The notes under the pieces are model-generated. The model was not told the origin of the DNA and did not search any database. It saw only the letters and a list, made by a program, of their open reading frames with translations. Below, in pieces: positions 35,787 to 48,575 of a DNA stretch of 64,000 nucleotides. The position numbers were made by a program, and so were the translations under genes. The DNA is from Sandaracinaceae bacterium. Lineage in GTDB: Bacteria > Myxococcota_A > Polyangia > Polyangiales > Houyiibacteriaceae. The stretch's first letter is position 1. Each line of letters opens with the position of its first letter. The stretch spans positions 620,001 through 684,000 of the forward strand of contig JADJJE010000001.1 of assembly GCA_016706685.1 (NCBI GenBank). Direction: 5' to 3'.

Positions 35787-38700
35787 GCGACGAGTCCTTG
35801 GGCTTCTCGGCCCGCGTCGCGAGCCTGTTCATTCGCTCGAAGCTGACGCCGCTCATCATTCTCGTGTCGTTGGCTCTCGGGACCCTCGCGATCTACACGA
35901 CGGCCAGGGAGGAGGACCCGTCGGTCACCATCACAGTGGCCGACGTGTTCGTCGCGTTTCCCGGTCGCGGCACGACGGACGTGGACGAGCGAATCGCACG
36001 TCCTGTGGCGGCATGGATCCTCGAAATCCCCTCGGTCGAGCATGTCATCAGCTCGGCCGCTGACGACGGAGCCATGTTCGTCGTGCAGTTCCGGGAAGGC
36101 GTCGAACGCGATCAGGCGTTGAGCCAGCTCTACGAGCGCCTCAACGCGAACAGAGACTCACTCCCCGCGCGGGTTCCGGCACCGTTGGTGGTGCCACGAG
36201 GTATCGAGGACGTTCCGGTGCTCGCGGTCACGCTCTGGCACGAGACAGACGATGCCGTCCTGGTTCGCAGGCTAGCTGCGGAGTTCGCCACCGAGCTCGA
36301 GGCGCTTCCCGGGGTATCCCGCGTTCAGCTCACGGGAGGTTCTCGCCGCGAGATCGTCGTCGAGCTCGACGCGAACCGGCTCGCAGAGCGAGGTCTGGGC
36401 GCCGACCGCATCGTCCAAGCCGTCCAAGCGGCCAACGTCCGCCTCCCGGCGGGCGAGTTGGCGGGTCCGGGCGGCAGCTTTCGCGTCGAGACTGGCGCGC
36501 TGCTGTCGTCGGCCCAAGATGTCGAGGCGCTGGTCGTCGGAGCCACGCCTGCCGGGCCGGTCTACCTACGAGACATCGCGACCGTGCGCGATGGAGTGGC
36601 CGAGCCGCGAAGCTACGTGGCACACCTGCAGCGCGGCGACGGCTGGTCGTCGCACGCCGCCGTGACCCTGGCGATTCACAAGATCCGCGGCGTCGACGCT
36701 GCGGGCCTGACGGATCGGGCGCGAGGCCTGCTCGACAGGCTCGCCCCCGAGCTCCTGCCGCGTGATGTCCATTTGAGCATCACGCGCGACGCGGGACGAA
36801 CCGCGACACACCGGGTGGTCACGCTGATCGAGCACATGGCCATCGCGACGCTCGTCGTCGTCCTCCTCATCGCGCTGGCGCTCGGCCGGCGCGAAGCCGT
36901 CATCGTGGCGATCGTGATTCCGATAACGCTCGCGATCGTCCCGTTCGTCTACAAGATGACAGGGTTCACGCTGAATCGCATGACGCTGTCGGCGATGATC
37001 TTCGCGATCGGGATTCTCGTAGACGACGCGATCGTGGTCATCGAGAACATCCACCGCCACTACCAGGAACGCAGCGCCGAGAAGGACCTGGTCCGCGTCA
37101 CACTCGAGGCCGTCGGAGAGGTTGGTAACCCGACCATTCTCGCCACGTTTACGGTCATTGCGGCGTTGATGCCCACCGCGTTCGTCTCGGGCATGATGGG
37201 GCAGTTCCTGCGCGCGTTGCCGATTGGCGCCTCGGTTGCGATGGTGTACTCGCTGTTCATCGCCCTCGCGGTGACGCCGTACCTCGCCTACCGACTGCTG
37301 CGACACCCGAGTCGCGAGAACGGCTCTCAGGATGGGTCTGAGCTGGCCGTGATCCCGCGACGTCGTCTGTATCGTCGCAGCCTCGAGTGGGCAATGGCGC
37401 GTCGCTGGCGAGCGATCAGCGTCTGGGCCGCAGCCATCCTCATGCTCCTCGGATCTCTGGGGCTCGTTGTCGCCCGCGTTGCCGTCGTCAAGATGCTCCC
37501 GCTTGCCGATGTGGACGAAATGTCAGTGATGATCGACCTGCCGCCCAGCTCAACGCTCGAGGATACCTACGGGCGCGTCACCGACGTCGCGCGGGCGCTA
37601 GAGGGAATCCCGGAGATCGTCACGTGTCAGGCCTACGTGGGAACTGCGGGTCCCATCACGTTCCAGGGCGTGGCTCGCCACTACATGCTGAGGCAGCAAG
37701 CCTACCAGGCCGAACTACAGATAGAGTTAGCGCCGAGCGGCGAACGCCAGCGGACCAGTCATCAGCTTGCCGCCGAAGTACGCCGGGTGGTGACTGACGC
37801 GCTCCAGCACGATCATGCGTGGTTCACCGTGGTCGAGCTTCCTCCGGGACCTCCTGTTCAAGCCGCGTTGGTCGCCGAGGTGTACGGCCCGGACGAACAA
37901 GGTCGGATGGCGCTCGCACAACGGGTGAGACAGTTGTTCGAGGCGACGCCTGGCATCGTCGACGTGGACTGGTCGGCGCGCCGCGGCCCTCCGGTGCTGC
38001 GCTACGAGGTCGACCAGCAGCACGCCGCCGTGCGGGGCGTCGTTCCGGCGCAAGTGGCCACCACCGTTCGCACGCTGGTCCACGGGGACAGCAGTGGGTG
38101 GGCCTACCTGCCGAGAGAGCGAGAACCCGTTGGCGTGAGGCTCCAGGTGGCGCGAGCCCAGCGCGCCAGCGAGATCGATCTCGGCTCGTTGTACTTCAGT
38201 TCGATGCTCGGACCGCCGGTCCCTGCTTCGGACATTGGTAGCCTGCACCGACTGGAAGGCACCTATCCGCTCATGCGAAAGGATCTGCAGCCGTTCGTCT
38301 CCGTGACAGCTGAGGTCACCGGACCCGGACCGATCTACAGCGCGATCGACCTGAGTCCGCGACTGCGCGACGAGGTGGGACGGGGAGCTCGACCGGTTCG
38401 CATCTTGTGGAATTCCGACGCGCCTGAATCGAACGAGCTCGCTGTTCGCTGGGGCGGGGAATGGACCGTGACCTACGAACTGTTCCGCGATTTGGGCGCA
38501 GCCTTCGCGGTCGTGTTGCTCCTGATCTACGTGATGCTCGTCGCGTGGTACCAATCGTTCCTCATCCCATGGGTCGTCATGCTTCCGATCCCGATGGCGT
38601 TTATTGGTGTGATCCCTGGGCACTTCGTCCTCGGCATGCCGCTTTCCGGAATGGCCGTGATCGGGGTGATCGCCCTCGCCGGACTGATGGTGCGGAACTC

Positions 38701-38971
38701 GATTCTACTCGTCGACTTCGCCAACCAACGAGTCGCCGCAGGGACGAACGTACGGGAGGCCGTGCTTCTCGCGGGAGAGACGCGGCTTCGGCCGATTGTG
38801 CTTACCGCACTGACCGTTGTGCTTGGCGACGGTGTGCTTTTCTTTGACCCACTGCTCAAGGGACTCGGGCTCACGATGGCCGCCGGCGCGCTGTTCTCCA
38901 CGGCCTTGACTCTCGGAATCGTGCCGCTGGCCTACTATCAGCTCATGTCGATGATCCACCGGGGTCCGTAG
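35783..38971 (+). CDS. RND-family multidrug efflux pump (HAE1/AcrB-like)
   Basis: 1062 residues, the usual size. Twelve membrane spans in two sets of six flank two large periplasmic loops. The fourth span carries the conserved acidic pair in GILVDDAIVVIENIHRHYQE, which couples to protons. Further signs are FVAFPGRGTTDVDERI near the start and GLMVRNSILLVDFANQRV in the second half. It is an inner-membrane proton-driven exporter that works with the adaptor and channel just upstream. The substrate is unknown. The lower GC than flanking genes suggests transfer. Confidence 0.93.
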   Translation: MSDESLGFSARVASLFIRSKLTPLIILVSLALGTLAIYTTAREEDPSVTITVADVFVAFPGRGTTDVDERIARPVAAWILEIPSVEHVISSAADDGAMFVVQFREGVERDQALSQLYERLNANRDSLPARVPAPLVVPRGIEDVPVLAVTLWHETDDAVLVRRLAAEFATELEALPGVSRVQLTGGSRREIVVELDANRLAERGLGADRIVQAVQAANVRLPAGELAGPGGSFRVETGALLSSAQDVEALVVGATPAGPVYLRDIATVRDGVAEPRSYVAHLQRGDGWSSHAAVTLAIHKIRGVDAAGLTDRARGLLDRLAPELLPRDVHLSITRDAGRTATHRVVTLIEHMAIATLVVVLLIALALGRREAVIVAIVIPITLAIVPFVYKMTGFTLNRMTLSAMIFAIGILVDDAIVVIENIHRHYQERSAEKDLVRVTLEAVGEVGNPTILATFTVIAALMPTAFVSGMMGQFLRALPIGASVAMVYSLFIALAVTPYLAYRLLRHPSRENGSQDGSELAVIPRRRLYRRSLEWAMARRWRAISVWAAAILMLLGSLGLVVARVAVVKMLPLADVDEMSVMIDLPPSSTLEDTYGRVTDVARALEGIPEIVTCQAYVGTAGPITFQGVARHYMLRQQAYQAELQIELAPSGERQRTSHQLAAEVRRVVTDALQHDHAWFTVVELPPGPPVQAALVAEVYGPDEQGRMALAQRVRQLFEATPGIVDVDWSARRGPPVLRYEVDQQHAAVRGVVPAQVATTVRTLVHGDSSGWAYLPREREPVGVRLQVARAQRASEIDLGSLYFSSMLGPPVPASDIGSLHRLEGTYPLMRKDLQPFVSVTAEVTGPGPIYSAIDLSPRLRDEVGRGARPVRILWNSDAPESNELAVRWGGEWTVTYELFRDLGAAFAVVLLLIYVMLVAWYQSFLIPWVVMLPIPMAFIGVIPGHFVLGMPLSGMAVIGVIALAGLMVRNSILLVDFANQRVAAGTNVREAVLLAGETRLRPIVLTALTVVLGDGVLFFDPLLKGLGLTMAAGALFSTALTLGIVPLAYYQLMSMIHRGP

Positions 38972-38987
38972 GTAGCCCGCACGACCG

Positions 38988-39656
38988 TCAGAACAGGAAG
39001 CCCCTCTCCGCCAGCGCGGCCAGATCAGCCTGCGCGTACGCGGCCATGAAGGCTCCCACCATCTGGCCGAACGGAAGATCAACGTACATCCCGTGGAATC
39101 GGATGACCTCGGCGTGGGCGGCTCCAGCGAGCGTAGTCTCCGGAAAGAGCGCGTCGTCTTCACCGTTGAAGTCGACTCGACGGTAGCGCTTTCGTGCGAC
39201 GACGTCCGGGGACAGACTGGCGTCCGCTAGGAGCCAACTCCCGTTGAGGTGGATGGCGTTGAGACCGTGGTGGAACATCGTGTTGGTACCCATTGCCTCG
39301 ACGATGTGCGTGGGGAGCGTGGAGTCCTTCAGGTCGCAGAGCACGAGCGCGGACGGTATCCGGGCAGCGCGCAACAGCGCACAAAGCAGGACGGCCTTCT
39401 GGACGCAGAACCCCTTTCCGTCCGACAGGACGCGGCTCGCGCGGTACTCATCTTTCGCAAGCTTCGCCCGAAACTCGTACTGTATCTCGTCACGGACGTG
39501 CGAGAAGAGGCGGACGGCTTTCTGGATGGGCGGGCCATCCCCCCCCACGCGATGGGACAGCGCTTCCAGGCTAACGCTGTCGCTATCGATGAACTGGGTG
39601 GGTTCCAGGCATTGCGTCGGGTCGAGAAGGCGCTCGAGCGGGGGGCGCTGGTTCAC
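38988..39656 (-). CDS. Transglutaminase-like cysteine enzyme
   Basis: 222 residues. The transglutaminase-core triad can be placed: C84 in GKGFCVQKAVLL, H136 in GLNAIHLNGSW and D145 in LADASLSP. There is no signal peptide or membrane span, so it is probably cytoplasmic. Such proteins act as proteases, amide-forming enzymes or acyltransferases; which applies here is unknown. The ATG overlaps the stop of the thioesterase gene (ATGA), and the operon is convergent with the RND pump, 16 bases away. Confidence 0.8.
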   Translation of the reverse strand: MNQRPPLERLLDPTQCLEPTQFIDSDSVSLEALSHRVGGDGPPIQKAVRLFSHVRDEIQYEFRAKLAKDEYRASRVLSDGKGFCVQKAVLLCALLRAARIPSALVLCDLKDSTLPTHIVEAMGTNTMFHHGLNAIHLNGSWLLADASLSPDVVARKRYRRVDFNGEDDALFPETTLAGAAHAEVIRFHGMYVDLPFGQMVGAFMAAYAQADLAALAERGFLF

Positions 39657-40186
39657 GTCGTGCCCTCGTCGAGCTCAGAGAAGATCTGAGACGCCTCTGA
39701 TGCCAACATACCGAACTTCTTGGGGTCGAGCGTGATGAAGAGCGCCTCGCCCTCTGCGAAGACGGTGTGGCCGTCACCCTGCCTTAGCCGGCCGGCGACT
39801 CGTACTTTGCGACCGTCCACGGCGTTCACCCGGGCCTCCACGACGCACCGCGCCCCGAGGGGGAGCATGGTCTTGAATCGAGTGATGAGTTCGGCCGCCA
39901 CGACCGGATGGCCCTGCATCCATGCGGCGCCGCCCAGCGCTTCGTCAAGCATCGCCGCCATGCTGCCGCCATGCGCGTGCCCCGGCGGGCCCTGCGTGCC
40001 TGGGCCGAAGATGACGTTCGCTCGCAAGGTGCGGTCCGGGTCGTGTCGGAAGTATCGAAGTGAGAGCCGACGGCCCGAGCTGTCCCCGCAGACGAAGCTG
40101 TCCTTTAGAATCATGTGCGGCAGGCGCACCGGAGACCACCCAGGCTGGGGAGTCTCTAGCCACTTCACATCATCGTCACTCAACAT
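39653..40186 (-). CDS. PaaI-type hotdog thioesterase
   Basis: 177 residues, beginning at the ATG that overlaps the last codons of the upstream TetR gene; AGGCGG lies five bases before it. The hotdog core has GHAHGGSMAAMLDEALGGAA, the PaaI/YbgC pattern with the HGG turn and the conserved Asp/Glu on the central helix. It probably hydrolyses an acyl-CoA or acyl-carrier thioester. It sits between a TetR regulator and a transglutaminase-like gene, so the substrate may be something the regulator senses. Confidence 0.85.
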   Translation of the reverse strand: MLSDDDVKWLETPQPGWSPVRLPHMILKDSFVCGDSSGRRLSLRYFRHDPDRTLRANVIFGPGTQGPPGHAHGGSMAAMLDEALGGAAWMQGHPVVAAELITRFKTMLPLGARCVVEARVNAVDGRKVRVAGRLRQGDGHTVFAEGEALFITLDPKKFGMLASEASQIFSELDEGTT

Positions 40187-40856
40187 GGTCGCCGCCTTGG
40201 TTTCGTGTGGGACGGGGGCGTAGCGCGCCCAACCGCTCATAGGCTTCAACTGTGGGCCCAGGGCGCGAGCGATCGGACAGGGCACCCATGCCGATGAGCG
40301 CAGAGAAAGCGTCGGCGATCTCTTCTGGGGTGCGTGGGCCATCAGCCCGGTACCAGAACGCGACCGAGTTTGCGGCACCAAATGCGAACTTGCGCACAAG
40401 CGAAAGATCGAGCCCCTCGACCAGTTGCCCGCTCGCCGCCGCGGCGTAGATGAGCCCGTCCCAGATCGACTCGTACCGACGTCGTTCCCTCGCGAGAGCG
40501 GCCTGGCTCTCCGGCGACAACCGCTGCCAGTCGAAGAGCAGAACGAACACGGCGTCGTCCCCGTCCAGCAGTGTTCGCAGATGGACCCTCATCGCCAGTC
40601 GCAGCCGCTCCACGGGATCGCTCGACACCTCGATCGCTTCGAACACGCGGACGCTGATGTCGGCGACCGCACGCTGCATGAGTGCTACGACGAGCGCTTC
40701 TTTGGTCGGGTAGCGGTAGGTGACGCTGCCTGGAAGCACTCCTGCGGCGTCTGCAATGGCCCGTATCGAGGCGCCGGCGACGCCATGTGCTCGGAAGAGC
40801 TTGGCCGCCGCCGTCAGCACGTGCGTGTCCGTGTCGCTGACGGTCTTCTTGGTCAT
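40176..40856 (-). CDS. TetR-family regulator of the thioesterase-transglutaminase operon
   Basis: 226 residues. The helix-turn-helix is complete (AAKLFRAHGVAGASIRAIA, AGVLPGSVTYRYPTKEALVV). The ligand domain is helical and divergent. The ATG at 40856 is nearly adjacent to inverted repeats at 40858-40929, so it very likely represses its own operon. The downstream thioesterase starts inside its last codons. The gene shares the lower-GC composition of the whole 32.1-41.05 kb segment. Confidence 0.9.
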   Translation of the reverse strand: MTKKTVSDTDTHVLTAAAKLFRAHGVAGASIRAIADAAGVLPGSVTYRYPTKEALVVALMQRAVADISVRVFEAIEVSSDPVERLRLAMRVHLRTLLDGDDAVFVLLFDWQRLSPESQAALARERRRYESIWDGLIYAAAASGQLVEGLDLSLVRKFAFGAANSVAFWYRADGPRTPEEIADAFSALIGMGALSDRSRPGPTVEAYERLGALRPRPTRNQGGDHVE

Positions 40857-40857
40857 T

Positions 40858-40929
40858 CGTACAAATGCGACGCCTGCAGATTTAGGTTGTATGGATGCGA
40901 GTTTCAAGGCCATTTGTACGAGTGTACAA
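40858..40929. promoter_or_regulatory. TetR operator region with TTGTAC-N4-GTACAA palindrome
   Basis: The 16-mer TTGTAC-GAGT-GTACAA at 40914-40929 is a perfect interrupted palindrome. The half-site CGTACAAATG at 40858-40867 is the exact reverse complement of 40911-40920. These sites lie directly upstream of the leftward TetR gene start, as expected for self-repression. The two outer sites are 53 bases apart, which would allow looping. Bases 40930-41054 show no supported gene. Confidence 0.72.
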
Positions 40930-41054
40930 GGCCATATCTCACTTTTCAAGAGGAGTACCTGCGAGCGCGCCATGACGAGCGGGTCGCCAGAGATCTCGCG
41001 CTGGCCAAGGCAGACCCCCCACCTACCGTCGACCGATCGACATTCTGAGGCTGG

Positions 41055-41084
41055 GGCACGCGCGCTGCGATGGGCGCGCGTGCC
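41055..41084. terminator. Perfect 11-bp hairpin, probable terminator of the frameshifted gene
   Basis: GGCACGCGCGC at 41055-41065 pairs completely with 41074-41084 around an 8-base loop. It lies 12 bases beyond the 3' end of the leftward membrane-protein gene. There is no T-run, so Rho-independent action is uncertain. It also marks the right edge of the lower-GC segment. Confidence 0.55.
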
Positions 41085-41095
41085 TGCGATCCGGG

Positions 41096-42293
41096 TCAAG
41101 GGCTGGCGTCGAACACGAAGGGGTAGTTGATGGAGATCGGCTCGCGCGCCTCGTCGGCGGGGAACGTGAGGCTCGCAGCCCGACCCCGTCGGCATCGGAT
41201 GGCGGCGCAGGCGGCGCCCACACGGGCACCGGCGCAGGGAGCACGAGCACGCTCTGGTCCACTACCGCGCTCGGACGCTGGGCCACGCTCTCGGCGGTGT
41301 CGTGGTCGCGCACGTCGATGGCGACCGGCGCGAGGTCGTCGCCGCCAGCGCGGACCGCCAGTGACAGCAGCCATGAGGTGCTGGGTGTCACGAGCGCCTG
41401 GTGGCGGAGCTGCGGGGGCACATCGCCCTCTCGAAAACCCGGAGGCGCGGAGGCCCCCACCACCGTGAGCGAGCGGTACCCCAGACGCACCGCGGCCACC
41501 AGCAGCTGGCGCAACAGGGGAGCAGGCAGGCGCGCGTCGATCGCCACCGTGAGGGCCGGCTGCATGGCGACCAGCGCCGCGCCGAGCCCAGCAAGGTGGT
41601 GAGGGCCAGGGCGGTGAGCAGCGCGAAGTGCGTGCTGCGCGCCTCCAGCAGCGTCTGGCCCAGCAGCGCCGCGCGCGTGGCCGCTTCCGCTTGGGCCGCC
41701 GCCGAGAGACCGCGACGCAGCACCGTCGCATCCACCAGAACGACCAGCGCCACGGCGGCGACTCCGAGCAACACCAGCGCTGCGAGTCCGCTACCCGGGA
41801 CGCGGGCCTCGGTGCCCTCCGCGCGCGGCGTCAGCGCGAGCGCGAGCATGGCGGCCGAGAGCGCGAGCGCACCGCCCAGCATCAGCGCGGCCCCAAGCAT
41901 GCGGGAAGCCATGACCTCCGAGCCGCCTGCGCCCATCATGACGAGCTGTGAGGCCGGGTCCGCGTGACTCACGGCGTCGACCACCAGCCCGGCCCCCAGC
42001 ACCCCCAGCACCAGGGCGAGCGCCATGAACACCCACGGGACGAGCGCGAGCGGCGCGGCCAGCGCCGGCCAACGTGAGCCTCCGCGTGACCCCGTGAAGA
42101 ACAAGGCCGCCACACACGGGGTGACCACGAACGAAGCGCCGACCGCCACGAACGCGAGCGTACCGGCCTCTTCGACCAGCAGCAGCGGTTGCCCAGCGGA
42201 CGCGACGAAGCTGGCCACCAACGTCACCACGGGCCCGAGCAGAACCAGCATGGGGGCGGCGAGGGATGCCTGGGGCGCGGGAGTGGTGCTCAT
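41096..42293 (-). pseudogene. Membrane protein gene interrupted by two single-base frameshifts
   Basis: Starting at the ATG at 42293, the frame encodes at least five hydrophobic spans (LLGPVVTLVASFVASAG, GVLGAGLVVDAV, MLGAALMLGGALALSAAMLAL, LAALVLLGVAAVALVVLVDA). Near 41595 the sequence must lose one base to continue as AALVAMQPALTVAIDARLPA. Near 41178 it must shift again to continue as SLTFPADEAREPISINYPF to the stop at 41096. The C-terminal part, with a short strand-helix unit (VAAVRLGYRSLTVVGAS), recalls ExbD-like periplasmic domains. Both lesions are in G/C runs, so either decay or assembly error is possible. The intact product would be about 398 residues. Confidence 0.75.
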
Positions 42294-42380
42294 GTCGGTG
42301 GCTGTGGTTCTACACGATCTTCGAAGCGGCCCCTTGTCGCTCATGTACTTCTACCGTTCGATGGTACCCTCACAGCGGAC

Positions 42381-46241
<3,861 letters not shown>

Positions 46242-46296
46242 CAGGCTTTTCCCTCTATCGGCGAACTGCCGTCCTCTGTTACACCCGCTGACGGTG

Positions 46297-47307
46297 ATGG
46301 AACGCGGCTCAATGGTCTGGGTGGACTTGCTTTGCCTCTCGCTGTGCGCGGGGAGCTTTGGCTGTGGGGGCTCGGAGGCGACGCCACCGCGACCCGACAT
46401 GGGGCCGCCCCCGCGCGTGGGGGTCTGCACACCCGAGGCCGGGCCCGTCACGCTCACCGGCCAGTGGGCGGCGCAGGCGGACCTGCAGGTGGAGCTCATG
46501 GGTCTGCCGCGCGCGCTCGTGGCGCTGTGCCCGGACCCGCAGATTCGCCCCTCGCGTCTGACCATGCGCGCCGTGGTGACCGAGGACATGAACGGCGACG
46601 CCGAGGTGAGCCTCGAGGTCTGTAGCCTCGAGCTGCCCACCATCACGGGCAGCGCCTTCCGCTGCCCCACGGATCCCACGGCCACGCTCGACATCGCCAT
46701 CCTGACCAGCGAGGCGTTCGGCGCGCTGCTGCCCACGCTGGACGTCAACTTCGCCACGGGCCTGCCCGCGACCACCACGGGTGGCACGCCGTTCCAGCCC
46801 ACCCCCTTCACGCTGACCATGGGCGCCAACCTGGCGGAAAACGAGCCGCTGCCGCGCTGGGACCTCACGCGCCCCACGTGCGCCACCGCCGGGGACACGG
46901 TCACGTGCGTGGACAACCACGAGGCGCTGTTCGATGAAGACGGTGATGGCAACCTGGGCGTCACCCTGCTGGCCGACAGCGGCGAGGGCGGCCTGGTCTC
47001 GGGAGAGGCCTATGTCGCCGTGCGCATCGCGCCCTCGTTCGACGGAGTCATCCAGAACAGCAACTGTGTGGATGGCACGGTCTCGCTCAACCTCGACTTC
47101 TCCATCGTGGACAGCGACGTGCGCGTGGTGGGCCTCGCGCTCGCCACGGGTGCCGTCACCCAGAACATCCCGCCGCTCGACTTCCTGCCCACCAGCTCGT
47201 TCAAGCTGCTGCGCGCGGACCAGAGCGGCCTCGACTTCGACGACGACAACGACGGGACGGTCACGTGCGCCGAGATCCTGAACAACGAGGGGCAGTTCCA
47301 GCGATGA
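46297..47307 (+). CDS. Lipoprotein heading the FadL operon
   Basis: 336 residues; the signal ends in a lipobox-like LCAGSFGC. The mature part is beta-rich with scattered cysteines and calcium-like loops (DEDGDGNLGVT, DFDDDNDGTVTC). No known family. Its ATG overlaps nothing upstream (55 bases after the kinase), but its stop overlaps the first FadL gene start (ATGA), so it is translated with the porins. A surface or substrate-handling role for the porin is inference. Confidence 0.7.
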   Translation: MERGSMVWVDLLCLSLCAGSFGCGGSEATPPRPDMGPPPRVGVCTPEAGPVTLTGQWAAQADLQVELMGLPRALVALCPDPQIRPSRLTMRAVVTEDMNGDAEVSLEVCSLELPTITGSAFRCPTDPTATLDIAILTSEAFGALLPTLDVNFATGLPATTTGGTPFQPTPFTLTMGANLAENEPLPRWDLTRPTCATAGDTVTCVDNHEALFDEDGDGNLGVTLLADSGEGGLVSGEAYVAVRIAPSFDGVIQNSNCVDGTVSLNLDFSIVDSDVRVVGLALATGAVTQNIPPLDFLPTSSFKLLRADQSGLDFDDDNDGTVTCAEILNNEGQFQR

Positions 47308-48575
47308 GCAGACAGGGGTGGATGGGCCTGCTGGCGCTCGCGCTGCTGGCCTCTTCGGCGAGCGTGGCGCGCGCCAACGCGGGCGACGTGGTGGGCTTCG
47401 GCTCCGAGTCGATCGCGCGCGGCGGCGCCATGACGGCGGCAACCGACGGCGCGGAGGCGCTGCACTACAACCCAGCAGGGCTCATCGCAGCCGAGCGCGC
47501 GGAGCTCTCCGTGGGGTACATGCGCTTCCTCTCCACGCTGAGCTGGACGGGGGTCACGGCCGGCGTGTCCGAGTCGCACGACGCGGACATCTCGCAGCCG
47601 GACTCGGTCACCATCGGCCTGGTCGTGCCCCTGGGGCGCATCGCAGTCGGTGCCTACATCAGCACGCTGACCAACAAGCTGCTGGCGCTGCGCATCGACA
47701 CCACCACCGCGCCCACCTTCGGGTACTACGCCAACCGCACGCAGCGCATCGTGGTGCTGCTGGGCGCGGCCATCGACCTTGGGCACGGCTTGTCCATCGG
47801 CGGCGGGCTCAACATCTTCGGCGGCGTGGACGGCCTGGTGCTGGCCTCGGAAGGGCCCACGCGCGACGTGGAGCCCGGCATCTTCATCGGCGACGACACC
47901 GCGCTCTCGGGGCAGCTGGGCCTGCGCCTCGAGGTGAACGACGACCTGCGGCTGGGGCTGGCCTACCGGCACCGCTTCCGCGTGCCGGTGAAGATCCAGT
48001 CGGACAGCACCGTGGGCAACGTGCCGCTCAACATCACGTTCGTGGTGGACGGCCTGCAGACGCCCTACGAGCTGGCGGCTGGCGGCGCGCTGAACGTGGG
48101 CGCGGTCGAGCTGAGCCTGGACGCCACCTGGTCACGCTGGCGCAACCTGCGCGCTCCGTGGGTGGACGTGGACACCATCGTGACGGGCCTGCCCATCGAG
48201 AGTCCGCCCGTGCCGCGCGCGTTCCGAGACACCGTCAGCCTGCGCGCCGGCGCCCAGCTCCAGCAGAACCTGGCCGAGCAGTGGACCATCTTCTACCGCG
48301 CTGGTGCGCGCTTCGAGACCAGCATGGGCACCTCCCAGACGGGCCAGACGTCCATGCTGGACGGCAACAAGCTCGGTGTGGCCGCCGGTCTCGGCCTGCG
48401 CTTCGGCAACTTCTACGGGCTGCCGGTGACGGCCGACGTGCACTTCTCCATGGACCACATGTTCAGCCGCACGCACATCAAGGACATGGACTCCGGCTCG
48501 GGCTACGACCAAGTCTCGGGCGGCGGGCAGGTCATGACCTTCGGCCTCACCCTCACCCTGGGGCTGACGCAATGA
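47304..48575 (+). CDS. FadL/OMPP1-family outer-membrane transporter, first copy
   Basis: 423 residues. The signal peptide ends near VARANA. The N-terminal hatch carries the family pattern GFGSESIARGGAM-TAATDG and LHYNPAGLI. The rest alternates as a beta-barrel, ending in a strand TFGLTLTLGLTQ. FadL proteins admit hydrophobic substrates (long-chain fatty acids, aromatics) by lateral diffusion. The gene is coupled to its neighbours by ATGA at both ends. Confidence 0.88.
   Translation: MSRQGWMGLLALALLASSASVARANAGDVVGFGSESIARGGAMTAATDGAEALHYNPAGLIAAERAELSVGYMRFLSTLSWTGVTAGVSESHDADISQPDSVTIGLVVPLGRIAVGAYISTLTNKLLALRIDTTTAPTFGYYANRTQRIVVLLGAAIDLGHGLSIGGGLNIFGGVDGLVLASEGPTRDVEPGIFIGDDTALSGQLGLRLEVNDDLRLGLAYRHRFRVPVKIQSDSTVGNVPLNITFVVDGLQTPYELAAGGALNVGAVELSLDATWSRWRNLRAPWVDVDTIVTGLPIESPPVPRAFRDTVSLRAGAQLQQNLAEQWTIFYRAGARFETSMGTSQTGQTSMLDGNKLGVAAGLGLRFGNFYGLPVTADVHFSMDHMFSRTHIKDMDSGSGYDQVSGGGQVMTFGLTLTLGLTQ

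Noticed and set aside
40425..41048. 207-residue open frame on the plus strand across the second TetR gene
   Set aside because: It is antisense to a clear TetR gene and its operator region, with no motif of its own.
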